64,000 nt of DNA from Erwinia typographi. Its GTDB lineage: Bacteria > Pseudomonadota > Gammaproteobacteria > Enterobacterales > Enterobacteriaceae. The notes beneath the pieces are model-generated. The model ran no database searches and was not told the DNA's origin. It saw nothing but the letters and a program-made list of their open reading frames with translations. Every line of letters begins with the position of its first letter. The stretch's first letter is position 1. Location of the stretch: the NCBI RefSeq assembly GCF_000773975.1, contig NZ_JRUQ01000029.1:90235-154234 (forward strand), read 5' to 3'. The translations under genes were made by a program, and so were the position numbers. Below, one piece after another: positions 48,657 to 56,873 of the stretch.

Positions 48657-48887
48657 TTAGGTGGAGCTTGGAATCTGAGGATTTACTCCGCAGTAAGGAA
48701 AGTCAGCCATCGGGCATGTATCTGACCCCATACCTTGTCCGCCAGACCCCATACCTTGTTCTCCATCGTTATATTGAGTGGATTTGGATGCATTTTGAAT
48801 TGGATCTAAAGCTGTAGGTGACGAGGCGAATGCAGCGCCTGCGGACAGAGTGAGGATGATTCCGAGTGATGCAATTGTTGTTTTCAT
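48657..48887 (-). CDS. Small secreted peptide with GMGS repeats
   Basis: 76 residues with a clear Sec signal peptide (MKTTIASLGIILTLSAGAAFA). The mature part of about 55 residues contains two copies of Gln-Gly-Met-Gly-Ser and then two cysteines (DTCPMADFPYCG). A disulfide is likely. The repeat is also seen in DNA as two copies of GACCCCATACCTTGT. AGATAC and a GGAG precede the ATG. I recognise no family. It is convergent with the YjbE-like gene, 77 bases apart. It could be a surface or exported peptide; toxin-like or adhesive roles are only speculation. Confidence 0.5.
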   Translation of the reverse strand: MKTTIASLGIILTLSAGAAFASSPTALDPIQNASKSTQYNDGEQGMGSGGQGMGSDTCPMADFPYCGVNPQIPSST

Positions 48888-49081
48888 AGTATCTCCATGT
48901 GTTCAATTCGTTGGGGTGAGGCTTTACGAGGTACTCATATTGCGTGGGGTAATTTGGGATAAGGTTCCAATTGCCTTGAGATAGGCAAAAAAAAGCCCGC
49001 GACCGGCGGGTAAAGCTTTTGATAAAGGGTAATACTAAGATGTTTGACTTAAGTGTGTAAGTGTAGCCAGGAAGGTATGGT
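48888..49081. other. Gap with a minus-strand terminator-like hairpin
   Basis: No gene seen. On the minus strand, ACCCGCCGGTCGCGGG followed by CTTTTTTTT (plus 48987-49012) forms a short intrinsic terminator-like hairpin. It shares CAAAAAAGCCCGCGA...GCTTTT with 47978-48010, so it is a diverged repeat. No gene directly upstream of it on the minus strand is obvious other than the distant acyltransferase. Confidence 0.4.
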
Positions 49082-49246
49082 GAATCGCTACGGATTTGTT
49101 AGACATCTCAGAGTCATTTAAAATGGCTTAAAAAAGAGGTGCCCATGAGCGGTAAGCGCTATTCCGACGAGTTTAAAATTGAAGCGGTCAAACAGGTTGT
49201 TGGTCGTGGCCATTCCGTTGCAAGCGTGGCGACAGGTGCAGACTGA
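49082..49246 (+). mobile_element. Remnant of an IS3-family insertion sequence (orfA 5' end)
   Basis: From 49145 the frame reads MSGKRYSDEFKIEAVKQVVG then RGHSVASVATG and stops. This is the first 30 or so residues of an IS3-family OrfA (helix-turn-helix start). The leader from about 49082 (TGAATCGCTACGGATTTGTTAGACA) resembles the left end of such elements. Everything after the first third of orfA, including orfB and the right end, is missing. The stretch 49247-49431 holds no gene; an 8-bp stem TCAACCCG/CGGGTTGA (49367-49390) may help end the acyltransferase transcript. Confidence 0.7.
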
Positions 49247-49431
49247 ATCCGCTGCAGAAACCCGGAAGGCTAAAGAAGATAATAGATTGAGCACGTCAGC
49301 AGGCGAAAATAACGATGTAATAAGACGATTTGTCTGAGATGCAGCGGAATTCAACGATCATATTGATCAACCCGCCACCCGACGGGTTGATTACGACATC
49401 TTTTCTTATTCAGGACTGCTTATATCGAATG

Positions 49432-50523
49432 TTATTCTAAAGCGGCAGCCTGCGGTTTGAATAAACTTTTCCCCATTTTCATCATTGGTTTCTCTATGAA
49501 TGAATAGGTGAATATTGAAATAATAATAGTCAGGCTTACCACCACTAATGGTGCCAATACATAAGTGTAACTATGAATGCCGCTATAGTGTCCGATAAAA
49601 TAAAATACCACATAAAGTACAATCATATGCAGCATATATACAGAGTAAGATATTTTTCCAAGAAATATCAGTTTCGAGTTGCTTAATACTTTGTTAATGA
49701 CCCCATTTTCATGTCCGGACTGGAATTTAAGAATGTAGTAAAATGAGGTTACCCATATAAGACATGCTAAGGAATCCTGTTTTAAAACGACAACAGAAGA
49801 CAGGGCGAATATTGAGAAGACATACTTGATATGGATAAGTTTAACTTTAGGGTAAACATGCTTGTAAAAGAAAAATGACAGGTAACCAATTGAAAAGCTA
49901 GTGATATTTCCACCGTAGAATCCCTTATCCATTCCTCTGGAAACAAACAGAAGGGATACTATTAAAAATATGGTTAGTAAAGCATGTGCTTTCTTATCTA
50001 TGTTGGTAATAATATAAAACAGGATTGGCGCAATGAGATAGAATTGCCATTCTACTGAAACGCTCCATGCCTGGCCAAGGATAAGATATGATGAATGAGA
50101 AAGTATCGATGGCGGAATAATTCCCTGAAGAAGAGGTAAATGTGACAGAACCGCTGCCTGAGGATGACTAAAGTAATCTGAGATGAGTGTTAATCTCATA
50201 TTTGTTGATGCTGAGGTCGGTAATGCCTGTATGACATCGCGGCTAAAACCTATCATGATTAATGAAATTATCAACGCTACCAGGTATATAGGGAATATTC
50301 TAAAGAAACGTTGAGTTATATAGGGTAAATAATCTTGTTTCCTGTTGTCTATCATGAAAAAGATAACAAAACCACTGAGAATGATAAAAACATCTACTGC
50401 GGTCGTATTTATCAGATTAGGGGGGATGTGTTTAATGGTGGGGAGTGTGGCAAATACATGACCAAACACAACCCATACTGCCATCAACCCACGTAACCCA
50501 TCTAATTCTTTAATGTGCTTCAT
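49432..50523 (-). CDS. Membrane acyltransferase, OafA/acyltransferase-3 family
   Basis: Integral membrane O-acyltransferase, 363 residues from ATG 50523 (MKHIKELDGLRGLMAVWVVF); an open frame reaches 50550. About ten hydrophobic helices. Family motifs are the N-terminal LDGLRGLMAVWVVFGH with the catalytic His, and RFFRIFPIYLVAL after helix 2. The likely role is acetylation or other acylation of a surface polysaccharide such as O antigen or exopolysaccharide. Base composition is clearly more AT-rich than the core, indicating transfer. It lies in the island next to the tailspike-like operon, divergent from it. Confidence 0.85.
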   Translation of the reverse strand: MKHIKELDGLRGLMAVWVVFGHVFATLPTIKHIPPNLINTTAVDVFIILSGFVIFFMIDNRKQDYLPYITQRFFRIFPIYLVALIISLIMIGFSRDVIQALPTSASTNMRLTLISDYFSHPQAAVLSHLPLLQGIIPPSILSHSSYLILGQAWSVSVEWQFYLIAPILFYIITNIDKKAHALLTIFLIVSLLFVSRGMDKGFYGGNITSFSIGYLSFFFYKHVYPKVKLIHIKYVFSIFALSSVVVLKQDSLACLIWVTSFYYILKFQSGHENGVINKVLSNSKLIFLGKISYSVYMLHMIVLYVVFYFIGHYSGIHSYTYVLAPLVVVSLTIIISIFTYSFIEKPMMKMGKSLFKPQAAALE

Positions 50524-50973
50524 GACGCATTCCCACATAACAGGTTTCAATTGTTAAAATAAACATACAATATATTTACGATTTCTTTCAATGTCAGTGG
50601 AGCAGGGCCAACCCCTGGATAGTGTCATTTAACGCACTTATTGGAGTTAAATTCTTAATTTTAGTTTTAAATGGTTTATTGTTTTGTTTTACTGAGAATA
50701 ATGGTTTTTTTGTTGGAGTGTTTAGGAATATCCTTAAGCGTTGCTAAAGTCAGCTTTTACCTGGTTAACGGCATCCTTTGGACGAGAAATTGCAACTTTG
50801 TAGGGCTTTGTTGATATGGATATGGCGGCTGATGATGAGAAACACTGCGGACAGCCCGGAAGAAATGTCGTATGTTACTTAACAGTATTGAAACATCAGT
50901 AGCACAGGATTGTAGATTGGCAGCACCTGATATCAATTAGCCGGATAAACCTAATCCCTGACAGGAAAAAAAT
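50524..50973. other. AT-rich divergent promoter region
   Basis: About 450 bases between the divergent acyltransferase and tailspike operon, AT-rich, no supportable gene. It must contain both promoters; none could be assigned with confidence. Confidence 0.45.
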
Positions 50974-51204
50974 ATGAGCGCATACGATAACTCAGTTAAC
51001 CCTGATTTTTTCCGTAATATGCTGTATTTAAAAGATAACTCTCTTTCTGTTGACCAGTGTGTTAATCAGACCGCTGGCACCACTGTTAACCGCCTGGTGA
51101 CGCAACTCGCTGCTTTGCAGGATCAGGTCAATACCCACGTTAGCGAACTAATTCATCGAGTTTTTTTAAGTGTTCTGGAGGCTTCCGATGAATCAGGCCA
51201 GTGA
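50974..51204 (+). CDS. Small protein preceding the tailspike-like gene
   Basis: 76 residues, ATG with ACAGGAAAA before it. Sequence MSAYDNSVNPDFFRNMLYLK followed by a helical segment VNRLVTQLAALQDQVNTHVS. No signal peptide and no known domain recognised. Its stop lies 17 bases beyond the ATG of the next gene, so the two are translationally coupled. Two views are possible: a separate small partner of the spike (for example an attachment or assembly protein), or the detached N-terminus of an originally longer tail protein separated by a frameshift near 51170-51188. Confidence 0.55.
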   Translation: MSAYDNSVNPDFFRNMLYLKDNSLSVDQCVNQTAGTTVNRLVTQLAALQDQVNTHVSELIHRVFLSVLEASDESGQ

Positions 51205-53164
51205 TGCGTTAAACGCTGCAAGTGCTACTGCAGGTTCGTATGATGGACTGAATGACCAGTGCCCTGATTACGCGACACTGAGTGGAATTACACCAGACTC
51301 TGCCGGTCAGCGGATTTTTCTGAGAGAGTATACGGTGGGCACTGGATATGGCGGCGGTCAGTTTCAGGCAGTGAGTGGAGCCGGTACGGAAGACAATGGC
51401 GTTACCTGTGTGGTCAGCTCATCCTGGTATTGGAAACGAGTTGGCGATCCACACGATTACGATGTCACGCATTTCGGGGCAGTTCCAGGCACCAGTGATA
51501 GCGCCGCGGCTATTGACAGAATGTTTGCCTGGTCAGGCGGTGTTGCTGCGCCAATTGTCAATATTGGCGTGCAGTTTCCACCCGGCAATTTTTCCACCTC
51601 CACCCTGGACTGGAGCGGCACCTACAGATCGCATGTTCGAATTTCGGGTAAATTCAGCCCATCATTTGGATATAATTCAGCAACAAAACTAACGCTTATT
51701 GGAGCTGCAGGAAGCATTGCCTTTACAGTACAGGCTCGCAATACGGAAATCACAAATCTGTGGATTTATGGACAGTATGATTCTGATTCATTATTGCGTC
51801 ATTTTTTCAAAAATACCGTCACGGCGGGTCAATATGTCAGGATAAATAATATTTACCTGACATATGTTGGTCGCGGGTTTCAGCTTCAGGATACGCTGGA
51901 CTGCAAATTCGACCAGTTTTATACGTCGCACACTTATGACAATATTTTTCGTATTCTCGCTTCCGGTACGAGCACGGGGTCATGGAATCACAGTACCGCT
52001 GTTGAATTAAGTAACTTTAACATTCAGAATCATCTTGGTGAATCCGATCAGGCGGGGGCTTTGTTTATGCCGAATTGTGGGCAGAGTCTTATTCACAACG
52101 GCTGGATTGAACATACTACTTACCCGGGAAATATTACTCTTGGGCAGTGGAATATTCAGTCGCTGTCTATGGAAACCTGCACAAATCCGCTGTACGCGAT
52201 TTATTCAAAAATTATTAATACCTTGTTCAGTAACCCTAATAATGCTGGTATTGACACGACAACTAATATGACCGTCAATTACCAGACGGGCGAGTATGAG
52301 ACTCGCACCTTATCTGCTTATGAACGAGGCACCCTGGATTTTAATTCCCACACTATTACTGCAAATGCGGCGGTCAGGCAGCAGTGGCTGGCCAGTTATA
52401 AGAAAATCAGCAACCTGACGGCAAGCGCAATATGGGTTTCTGTTGGTCATGTTTATCTGCCGTCGCTGGCGAACCATGTGGTGATGAGATTTCTCGGTCG
52501 TACTGGATACAGTTCCGGCTCAAGCACGTCACCGATATCCTCAGAAGGCGTCGTGAGTATCCAGAACCGTGGAAACACCTCAGCGACAGTGTCGTGGGAA
52601 TGCCCCTACGGCGGCCCCCTGTCAGACGTTAAATATACTCAACCGTATAACACAGACACCAATATTTATGTTCAGGTTCCGGCTTATTCAGTGGTGGGGA
52701 TTTTCATTGAGTCAACCGGTCCAACCCGCACCGAAACGGGCGCGCCTGTTAATTTTACGTGGGACATGGCGACAGTCGAAGATATAACTTCAATCAGTAA
52801 CATTACGGATGCGCCATCAGTAAGTTCGGTGGGCACAACCACAGCCGGATTTGTTTTCGATGGTGAAAATAGCCAGGTGCGTATACGCGGTTCACATGCT
52901 GCTTTCGGAGGGTTAGAGAACTTTTTGATGGTGATGAATGGCACGACTGCGTATATTCCTTATCAGAATGGTAACGCGACAAAGTTCCAGAAATATACCT
53001 ACAGTACACTCCCCGCGGCATCATCAAACGCTTACTCACAGGTATTTTGTACCGCATTCAAGTGCGCTGATGGCAATAGTTATCCGGCACAAATGGTGTT
53101 TTCTGATGGTACTAACTGGCGTCCATCGTCAGCACCATCAACTTATTTAACTTCTGCGGCGTAA
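51188..53164 (+). CDS. Phage-tailspike-like beta-helix protein
   Basis: 658 residues from ATG 51188 with TCTGGAGG upstream. There is no signal peptide. Residues 40-95 (LREYTVGTGYGGGQFQAVSG ... WYWKRV) resemble the adaptor region found in many enterobacterial phage tailspikes. Then YDVTHFGAVPGTSDSAAAID and VQFPPGNFS form the start of a pectate-lyase-3-type right-handed beta helix, running to about residue 400. The C-terminal third looks like a trimerisation or carbohydrate-binding part. Such proteins bind and often cleave surface polysaccharide. No head, tail-tube or lysis genes are near. The enzyme activity is inferred from fold only. Confidence 0.75.
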   Translation: MNQASDALNAASATAGSYDGLNDQCPDYATLSGITPDSAGQRIFLREYTVGTGYGGGQFQAVSGAGTEDNGVTCVVSSSWYWKRVGDPHDYDVTHFGAVPGTSDSAAAIDRMFAWSGGVAAPIVNIGVQFPPGNFSTSTLDWSGTYRSHVRISGKFSPSFGYNSATKLTLIGAAGSIAFTVQARNTEITNLWIYGQYDSDSLLRHFFKNTVTAGQYVRINNIYLTYVGRGFQLQDTLDCKFDQFYTSHTYDNIFRILASGTSTGSWNHSTAVELSNFNIQNHLGESDQAGALFMPNCGQSLIHNGWIEHTTYPGNITLGQWNIQSLSMETCTNPLYAIYSKIINTLFSNPNNAGIDTTTNMTVNYQTGEYETRTLSAYERGTLDFNSHTITANAAVRQQWLASYKKISNLTASAIWVSVGHVYLPSLANHVVMRFLGRTGYSSGSSTSPISSEGVVSIQNRGNTSATVSWECPYGGPLSDVKYTQPYNTDTNIYVQVPAYSVVGIFIESTGPTRTETGAPVNFTWDMATVEDITSISNITDAPSVSSVGTTTAGFVFDGENSQVRIRGSHAAFGGLENFLMVMNGTTAYIPYQNGNATKFQKYTYSTLPAASSNAYSQVFCTAFKCADGNSYPAQMVFSDGTNWRPSSAPSTYLTSAA

Positions 53165-53174
53165 GGGGGAATAA

Positions 53175-53480
53175 ATGAGCATTTCGCGTAAAGAGAAAAT
53201 TGAGCAGACCATCTATAACGATGGCGTGGCTGTTAGCAATGACACGCTGGATATTGATGTTTCTTACACAATAAGAAGCGTCGATAATTTTAATGGGACA
53301 ACGGCAACAGGCGTATTTGTTCGTGAAGTTAATGGCGTCGCTTACAGTGAACCATTCCGGTTTATTTTCAAATATTCGGGGGCAGGAAATCCACTTGAAC
53401 AGGCTGAACCAGCGCTTCAGAAATACTTTGAGACCCAGGACGCGCCGGCATCAAGCACGTCGACCGAAGCCTCCAGTTGA
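53175..53480 (+). CDS. Small protein following the tailspike-like gene
   Basis: 101 residues, ATG ten bases after the spike stop, with AAGGGGGA as ribosome site. Soluble, no signal peptide. It begins MSISRKEKIEQTIYNDGVAV, is beta-rich in the middle (FVREVNGVAYSEPFRFIFKY) and ends with a Ser/Thr-rich tail. No family recognised. Tight coupling to the spike suggests a chaperone, inhibitor or second structural piece; none of these is shown. Confidence 0.6.
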   Translation: MSISRKEKIEQTIYNDGVAVSNDTLDIDVSYTIRSVDNFNGTTATGVFVREVNGVAYSEPFRFIFKYSGAGNPLEQAEPALQKYFETQDAPASSTSTEASS

Positions 53481-53829
53481 GCATTCTGCCCGGTTCGCCG
53501 GGCGGTTCCAACATGAACATTCCCTTATCTGGATTGTTAAAAGAACCCTAAGCAATAAGGGAGGGGGAAATGTCGGGCCAGTTTCTGGAACTGTTGCAGC
53601 TGGTTATGTATTAACCGGTATCAATATGATGGCGCTGGGCTGGTAGGTTCTCCTTCAGCGTTTTTATGCAGGGAGCGGGAAAGTGATTTCTTGCACTGAG
53701 CGATCGTCGCGGAAATGGCTGTGCTGACGTCGGGTCTCTACATGCGATTAACTCTTTAAATGAAATGTAAACGTTGAGTTCGCATCACTCATTAAGGCCC
53801 ACTGCAGTGGACCTTTTTAACGCTGGACC
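53481..53829. other. Gap after the tailspike-like operon
   Basis: GCCCGG-ttcg-CCGGGC (53488-53503) is a tight hairpin just after the operon and may end it, though without a T run. GGAGGGGG followed by ATG (53571) opens only a 14-codon frame. No other gene seen. Confidence 0.45.
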
Positions 53830-54045
53830 TTATTTCTCGATCATATGGGTGATCTGATCCCGGTTAATTTCATGCGTGGAACCACCTGCATCTTTATAGG
53901 TCACCAGGCCGGTGGATTTGTCGGTTTCAGGCTTTCCTTTAGTCACAATCATGTCACCACTTTTGGTCTGAATGACGTAATCGCTGGAACAGCCAGCAAG
54001 TAAAGCTGCGGCAGCAAATACGGCCAGCAATGAATATTTTTTCAT
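53830..54045 (-). CDS. YgdI/YgdR-family lipoprotein
   Basis: 71-residue lipoprotein. Signal peptide with lipobox Leu-Leu-Ala-Gly-Cys-Ser-Ser, then the YgdI/YgdR (SH3-like) domain SDYVIQTKSGDMIVTKGKPE followed by GLVTYKDAGGSTHEINRDQI. Ser at +2 predicts the outer membrane. Function unknown; E. coli has several such paralogues. Single gene, between the island and the following lipoprotein. Confidence 0.85.
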   Translation of the reverse strand: MKKYSLLAVFAAAALLAGCSSDYVIQTKSGDMIVTKGKPETDKSTGLVTYKDAGGSTHEINRDQITHMIEK

Positions 54046-54241
54046 TATATTTCCCTTTTAATTAATAGACGCGAACCATCTCGCGCCGTAATGCTACAAC
54101 TTATTATATACAGGGACTACCAGCAGCCCGCTATTTGAACATTTTGTTACGACGAGGTTTAGTTTTGCTGGCGCAGTCGGGCTGGTTAAGATCCTCAGGT
54201 TTGCTATCATGTAGCGGATTTTTACTTATAAGGACATAGAT

Positions 54242-54436
54242 ATGCGTAAGTTACTGGTCGTCGCGATAGGCGTGATTACCCTGGGTGGATGTGCTTCAGA
54301 GAGTGCGCCTGCGGTTGCCAACGATAAGTCATCGGCTGCCCAGGCTAATACCAAAGAGTGGAAAGAGTTTGTGGCCCCGCTCTCGGTAAAAACGCAAACG
54401 CCTTCTGAAAGGATGATGAAGCGTGCAGAGCGTTAG
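54242..54436 (+). CDS. Small lipoprotein, unknown
   Basis: 64 residues, ATG preceded by AAGGA. Lipobox Thr-Leu-Gly-Gly-Cys with lipidated Cys17, followed by a low-complexity Ser/Ala linker and a charged end. Mature length is under 50 residues. No family recognised. Confidence 0.6.
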   Translation: MRKLLVVAIGVITLGGCASESAPAVANDKSSAAQANTKEWKEFVAPLSVKTQTPSERMMKRAER

Positions 54437-54598
54437 TGCTGAGGGTGAAAACTCCCGTCAGATGGCTTTGTGAAGGGCGATATCTGGCGAATAAATCTGC
54501 TCTGACTGACGAGCTCGTAAGTTCAGGCGGGTATGTGGAATGGCTACTCCAAAAATTGCCCCGGTTTTGCACGTTTTCCGGGGCGGCTTGCAAATTTC

Positions 54599-55228
54599 TT
54601 AAATTCTTTTGGCTTCTTTAAGAACAGCCTTCAGCTCAATTTTGGTCATCCGAACACAGTATGAAGGCATACCTCTCTCAAAACGCCATCCTTCGGAAAG
54701 TAAACCGGCGTCAACTGCGTCAAAACCGAATGATTCGTAAAATTCTTCGACAACTTTTTTTCCTTCTTCATCATCACCAGCAAGCGGTAAAGCTCGCCTG
54801 GCTGAAGAGCCAGCCGGAAGTCCGTCGCTTTCAAGCTCTGTCATCGGTATCGCATTAAATGCCTTGATAATTTTAGTATCAGGTAAGTAACTGGCCAGAA
54901 GTTCACTGGTTGTTATCTGGCCTTTTTCCAGAACATCCACTTTCCCATCACGATCGGGATAATAATTGACGCTATCAATGATCAACTTTCCTGTAAGTTC
55001 TCCGATCGGCAGTTCCTTAATGGCCAGCAATGGCACCGCAATAATGACAACATCGCCAAATCTGGCCGCTTCAGAGGAGGTCCCCGTTTCGCATCCAATC
55101 ATGGCACGCAGGCTGAAAAGTGTCTGTGGGCCGCGAGAATTACTCAGCATAACGCTGTGCCCTGCTTTAATCGCAAGCTTCGCAACAGCCCTGCCAACAA
55201 AGCCTGCCCCGATTATTCCGATCTTCAT
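54599..55228 (-). CDS. NADP-dependent F420-reductase-like Rossmann protein
   Basis: 209-residue dinucleotide-binding protein. The glycine motif GIIGAGFVGRAVAKLAIKAG is at the N-terminus, followed by LSNSRGPQTL where a basic/Ser-Arg pair suggests preference for NADP. IKAFNAIPMTELES and the GDDEEGKKVVEEFYESFGFDAVDAG block are typical of the F420-dependent NADP reductase-like (COG2085) family. Enterobacteria lack F420, so the true substrate is unknown. It is divergent from a LysR regulator 106 bases away, which probably controls it. Confidence 0.8.
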   Translation of the reverse strand: MKIGIIGAGFVGRAVAKLAIKAGHSVMLSNSRGPQTLFSLRAMIGCETGTSSEAARFGDVVIIAVPLLAIKELPIGELTGKLIIDSVNYYPDRDGKVDVLEKGQITTSELLASYLPDTKIIKAFNAIPMTELESDGLPAGSSARRALPLAGDDEEGKKVVEEFYESFGFDAVDAGLLSEGWRFERGMPSYCVRMTKIELKAVLKEAKRI

Positions 55229-55334
55229 TTTAAACCCCGGTTAGTCACTGAACAATGAACGACCACTATGATTCACTATCATATGGAGATAAATAGTATT
55301 ATTTTTGTTTTATAAACAACCTCAGTGAGTGAAT

Positions 55335-56225
55335 ATGGACAGGCTAACCAGCATGAAAGTTTTTGTTAAGGCGGCTGAAACCGGGTCTTTTGCCGCCGTG
55401 GCTGACTTAATGGGGATGTCGCCACAGATGGTTGCCAGGCATGTCGCGACGCTTGAAACCCATCTCGGGACAACATTAATTAACCGTACGACACGGCGTC
55501 AGCAGCTGACGGAAATAGGCCGTAATTATTATGACCGCTGTCGGATTGTACTTTCCGAGGTGGAAGAAGCCGATGCGGTAGCGATGGAAATGAAAGCTAC
55601 CCCTGCTGGCGTGATCAGGGTTAATGCACCGGTGACTTTTGGGTCCCATGTGCTTTCCCCATTTATCACTCGTTATCTTCAGCGCTACCCGGATGTTCAG
55701 GTTGATCTGACCTTAAGCGATCGAATCGTAAATCCTATGGAAGAAGACTATGAAGTCATTATTCGTCTGGGCGAGTTAGCCGACAGTACCATGGTAGCCT
55801 GGCAATTGTCGCCTTACCGGCTGATTGCCTGCGCTTCACCGTCGTATATTGCCCGGCAGGGGATGCCATTGGTACCAGCAGATCTTTCCCGTCATTCCTG
55901 TCTGGTGTATGGATTCTGGTCTTCATTCACCCCATGTCGCTGGGTTTTTCAAAAGGAGGACAGGACAGAAGAGATCAGGCCGGAGGGACGATACAGATCG
56001 AATGACTGGAATGCACTTATGCATGCGGCTATTGAGGGGTACGGCATCACTCTTGGCCCTGAAAGCGTGCTCAGAAATGAAATCAGCAGGGGGAACCTTG
56101 TCAGAGTCCTGCCTGACTATGATGGCCCATCCCGACCTTTGCATGTGCTTGTCCCACCGGCAAAAAAACAGACGGTTAAAATCAGATGTTTTATTGACGC
56201 GCTCAGAAAAACATTTCCCCCATGA
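55335..56225 (+). CDS. LysR-family transcriptional regulator
   Basis: 296 residues from ATG 55335; GTG 55329 would add two. The N-terminal winged helix (MDRLTSMKVFVKAAETGSFA, with AVADLMGMSPQMVARHVATL as recognition helix) is followed by a substrate-binding domain from about residue 90. The type is the CrgA/DsdC-like group common next to oxidoreductases. It is divergent from the Rossmann reductase and likely regulates it, as LysR genes often do with their divergent neighbour. Confidence 0.88.
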   Translation: MDRLTSMKVFVKAAETGSFAAVADLMGMSPQMVARHVATLETHLGTTLINRTTRRQQLTEIGRNYYDRCRIVLSEVEEADAVAMEMKATPAGVIRVNAPVTFGSHVLSPFITRYLQRYPDVQVDLTLSDRIVNPMEEDYEVIIRLGELADSTMVAWQLSPYRLIACASPSYIARQGMPLVPADLSRHSCLVYGFWSSFTPCRWVFQKEDRTEEIRPEGRYRSNDWNALMHAAIEGYGITLGPESVLRNEISRGNLVRVLPDYDGPSRPLHVLVPPAKKQTVKIRCFIDALRKTFPP

Positions 56226-56411
56226 TGCATCGAATATCGGCCATCTACCAAACCGCCTGCGTGGCGTGCCCCTGCATTCATCGACAAATCTGCCCGTCCT
56301 TATCGGGAGTACACCTTTTGCCGCAGAATTCACAAGGGCGATTTGGTGCCTGAAATCCTCTGCCACACCCGCGGTTCAGCATCAGGTCTGAATGCCTGAA
56401 GCCTGCTTATC

Positions 56412-56819
56412 TTAACCAAACAGCTTTAATTTACTCGTCAGCTTGCGCAGCGCTTTTTTCTCGCCAACGATCCCCAATCCTGCATGATGGAGATCGGCGG
56501 TTGAAATCTGCCGTACGGCTTCGAGGAAAGCGGCATAGTCGACGGTCATTTGCCCCTCGACGGGAAATAAAACGCTGTCGAAACCAGACGCATGGCACTG
56601 GCTGAGCAGCGAACCGATCTGTTGATTACTGGCGGCCAGCACGGGAATACCAACGGAAATGAGTCCTGGGTGAGACTGACCGTCCGCATCAATCAGCTCC
56701 GGTCCGACAAATTCGGGGCAGCGTTGCCCAAGGGTTAGCGAGATCACGGCTGCCGCGTTGGCGGCCTTACCGATGGGCAGCTCTGAGTTCAGAATAATAG
56801 CGCAGCGCAGATCGTTCAT
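56412..56819 (-). CDS. DUF2000 family protein
   Basis: 135-residue cytoplasmic protein. It begins MNDLRCAIILNSELPIGKAANAAAVISLTLG, typical of DUF2000, whose fold is related to peptidyl-tRNA hydrolase 2. Function unknown. It lies 54 bases downstream of the AraC regulator on the same strand; DUF2000 genes often sit beside AraC regulators, so they probably form a unit. Confidence 0.8.
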   Translation of the reverse strand: MNDLRCAIILNSELPIGKAANAAAVISLTLGQRCPEFVGPELIDADGQSHPGLISVGIPVLAASNQQIGSLLSQCHASGFDSVLFPVEGQMTVDYAAFLEAVRQISTADLHHAGLGIVGEKKALRKLTSKLKLFG

Positions 56820-56873
56820 TTAGCTCTTCTCTCTATGCAGATGAAAAAGAGCAGGGTAGGGGAGAAGCGAAAA

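Noticed and set aside
51160..51190. Properly phased slippery heptamer T-TTT-TTA at the end of the 76-residue gene, suggesting programmed frameshifting into the tailspike
   Set aside because: A -1 shift there leads to a TGA within eight codons. The tailspike is in the +1 frame and has its own ATG and ribosome site.
53542..53646. Reading ending GGGNVGPVSGTVAAGYVLTG after GGAGGGGG, looking like a double-glycine peptide
   Set aside because: There is no start codon in frame near the ribosome site. The ATG there opens a different 14-codon frame.
46935..54600. Second copy of the tRNA-Leu 3' end (attR) bounding the island
   Set aside because: Searched by eye for the GTTCAAGTCCCGCCCCGGGC end downstream and found none; the right boundary is not defined.
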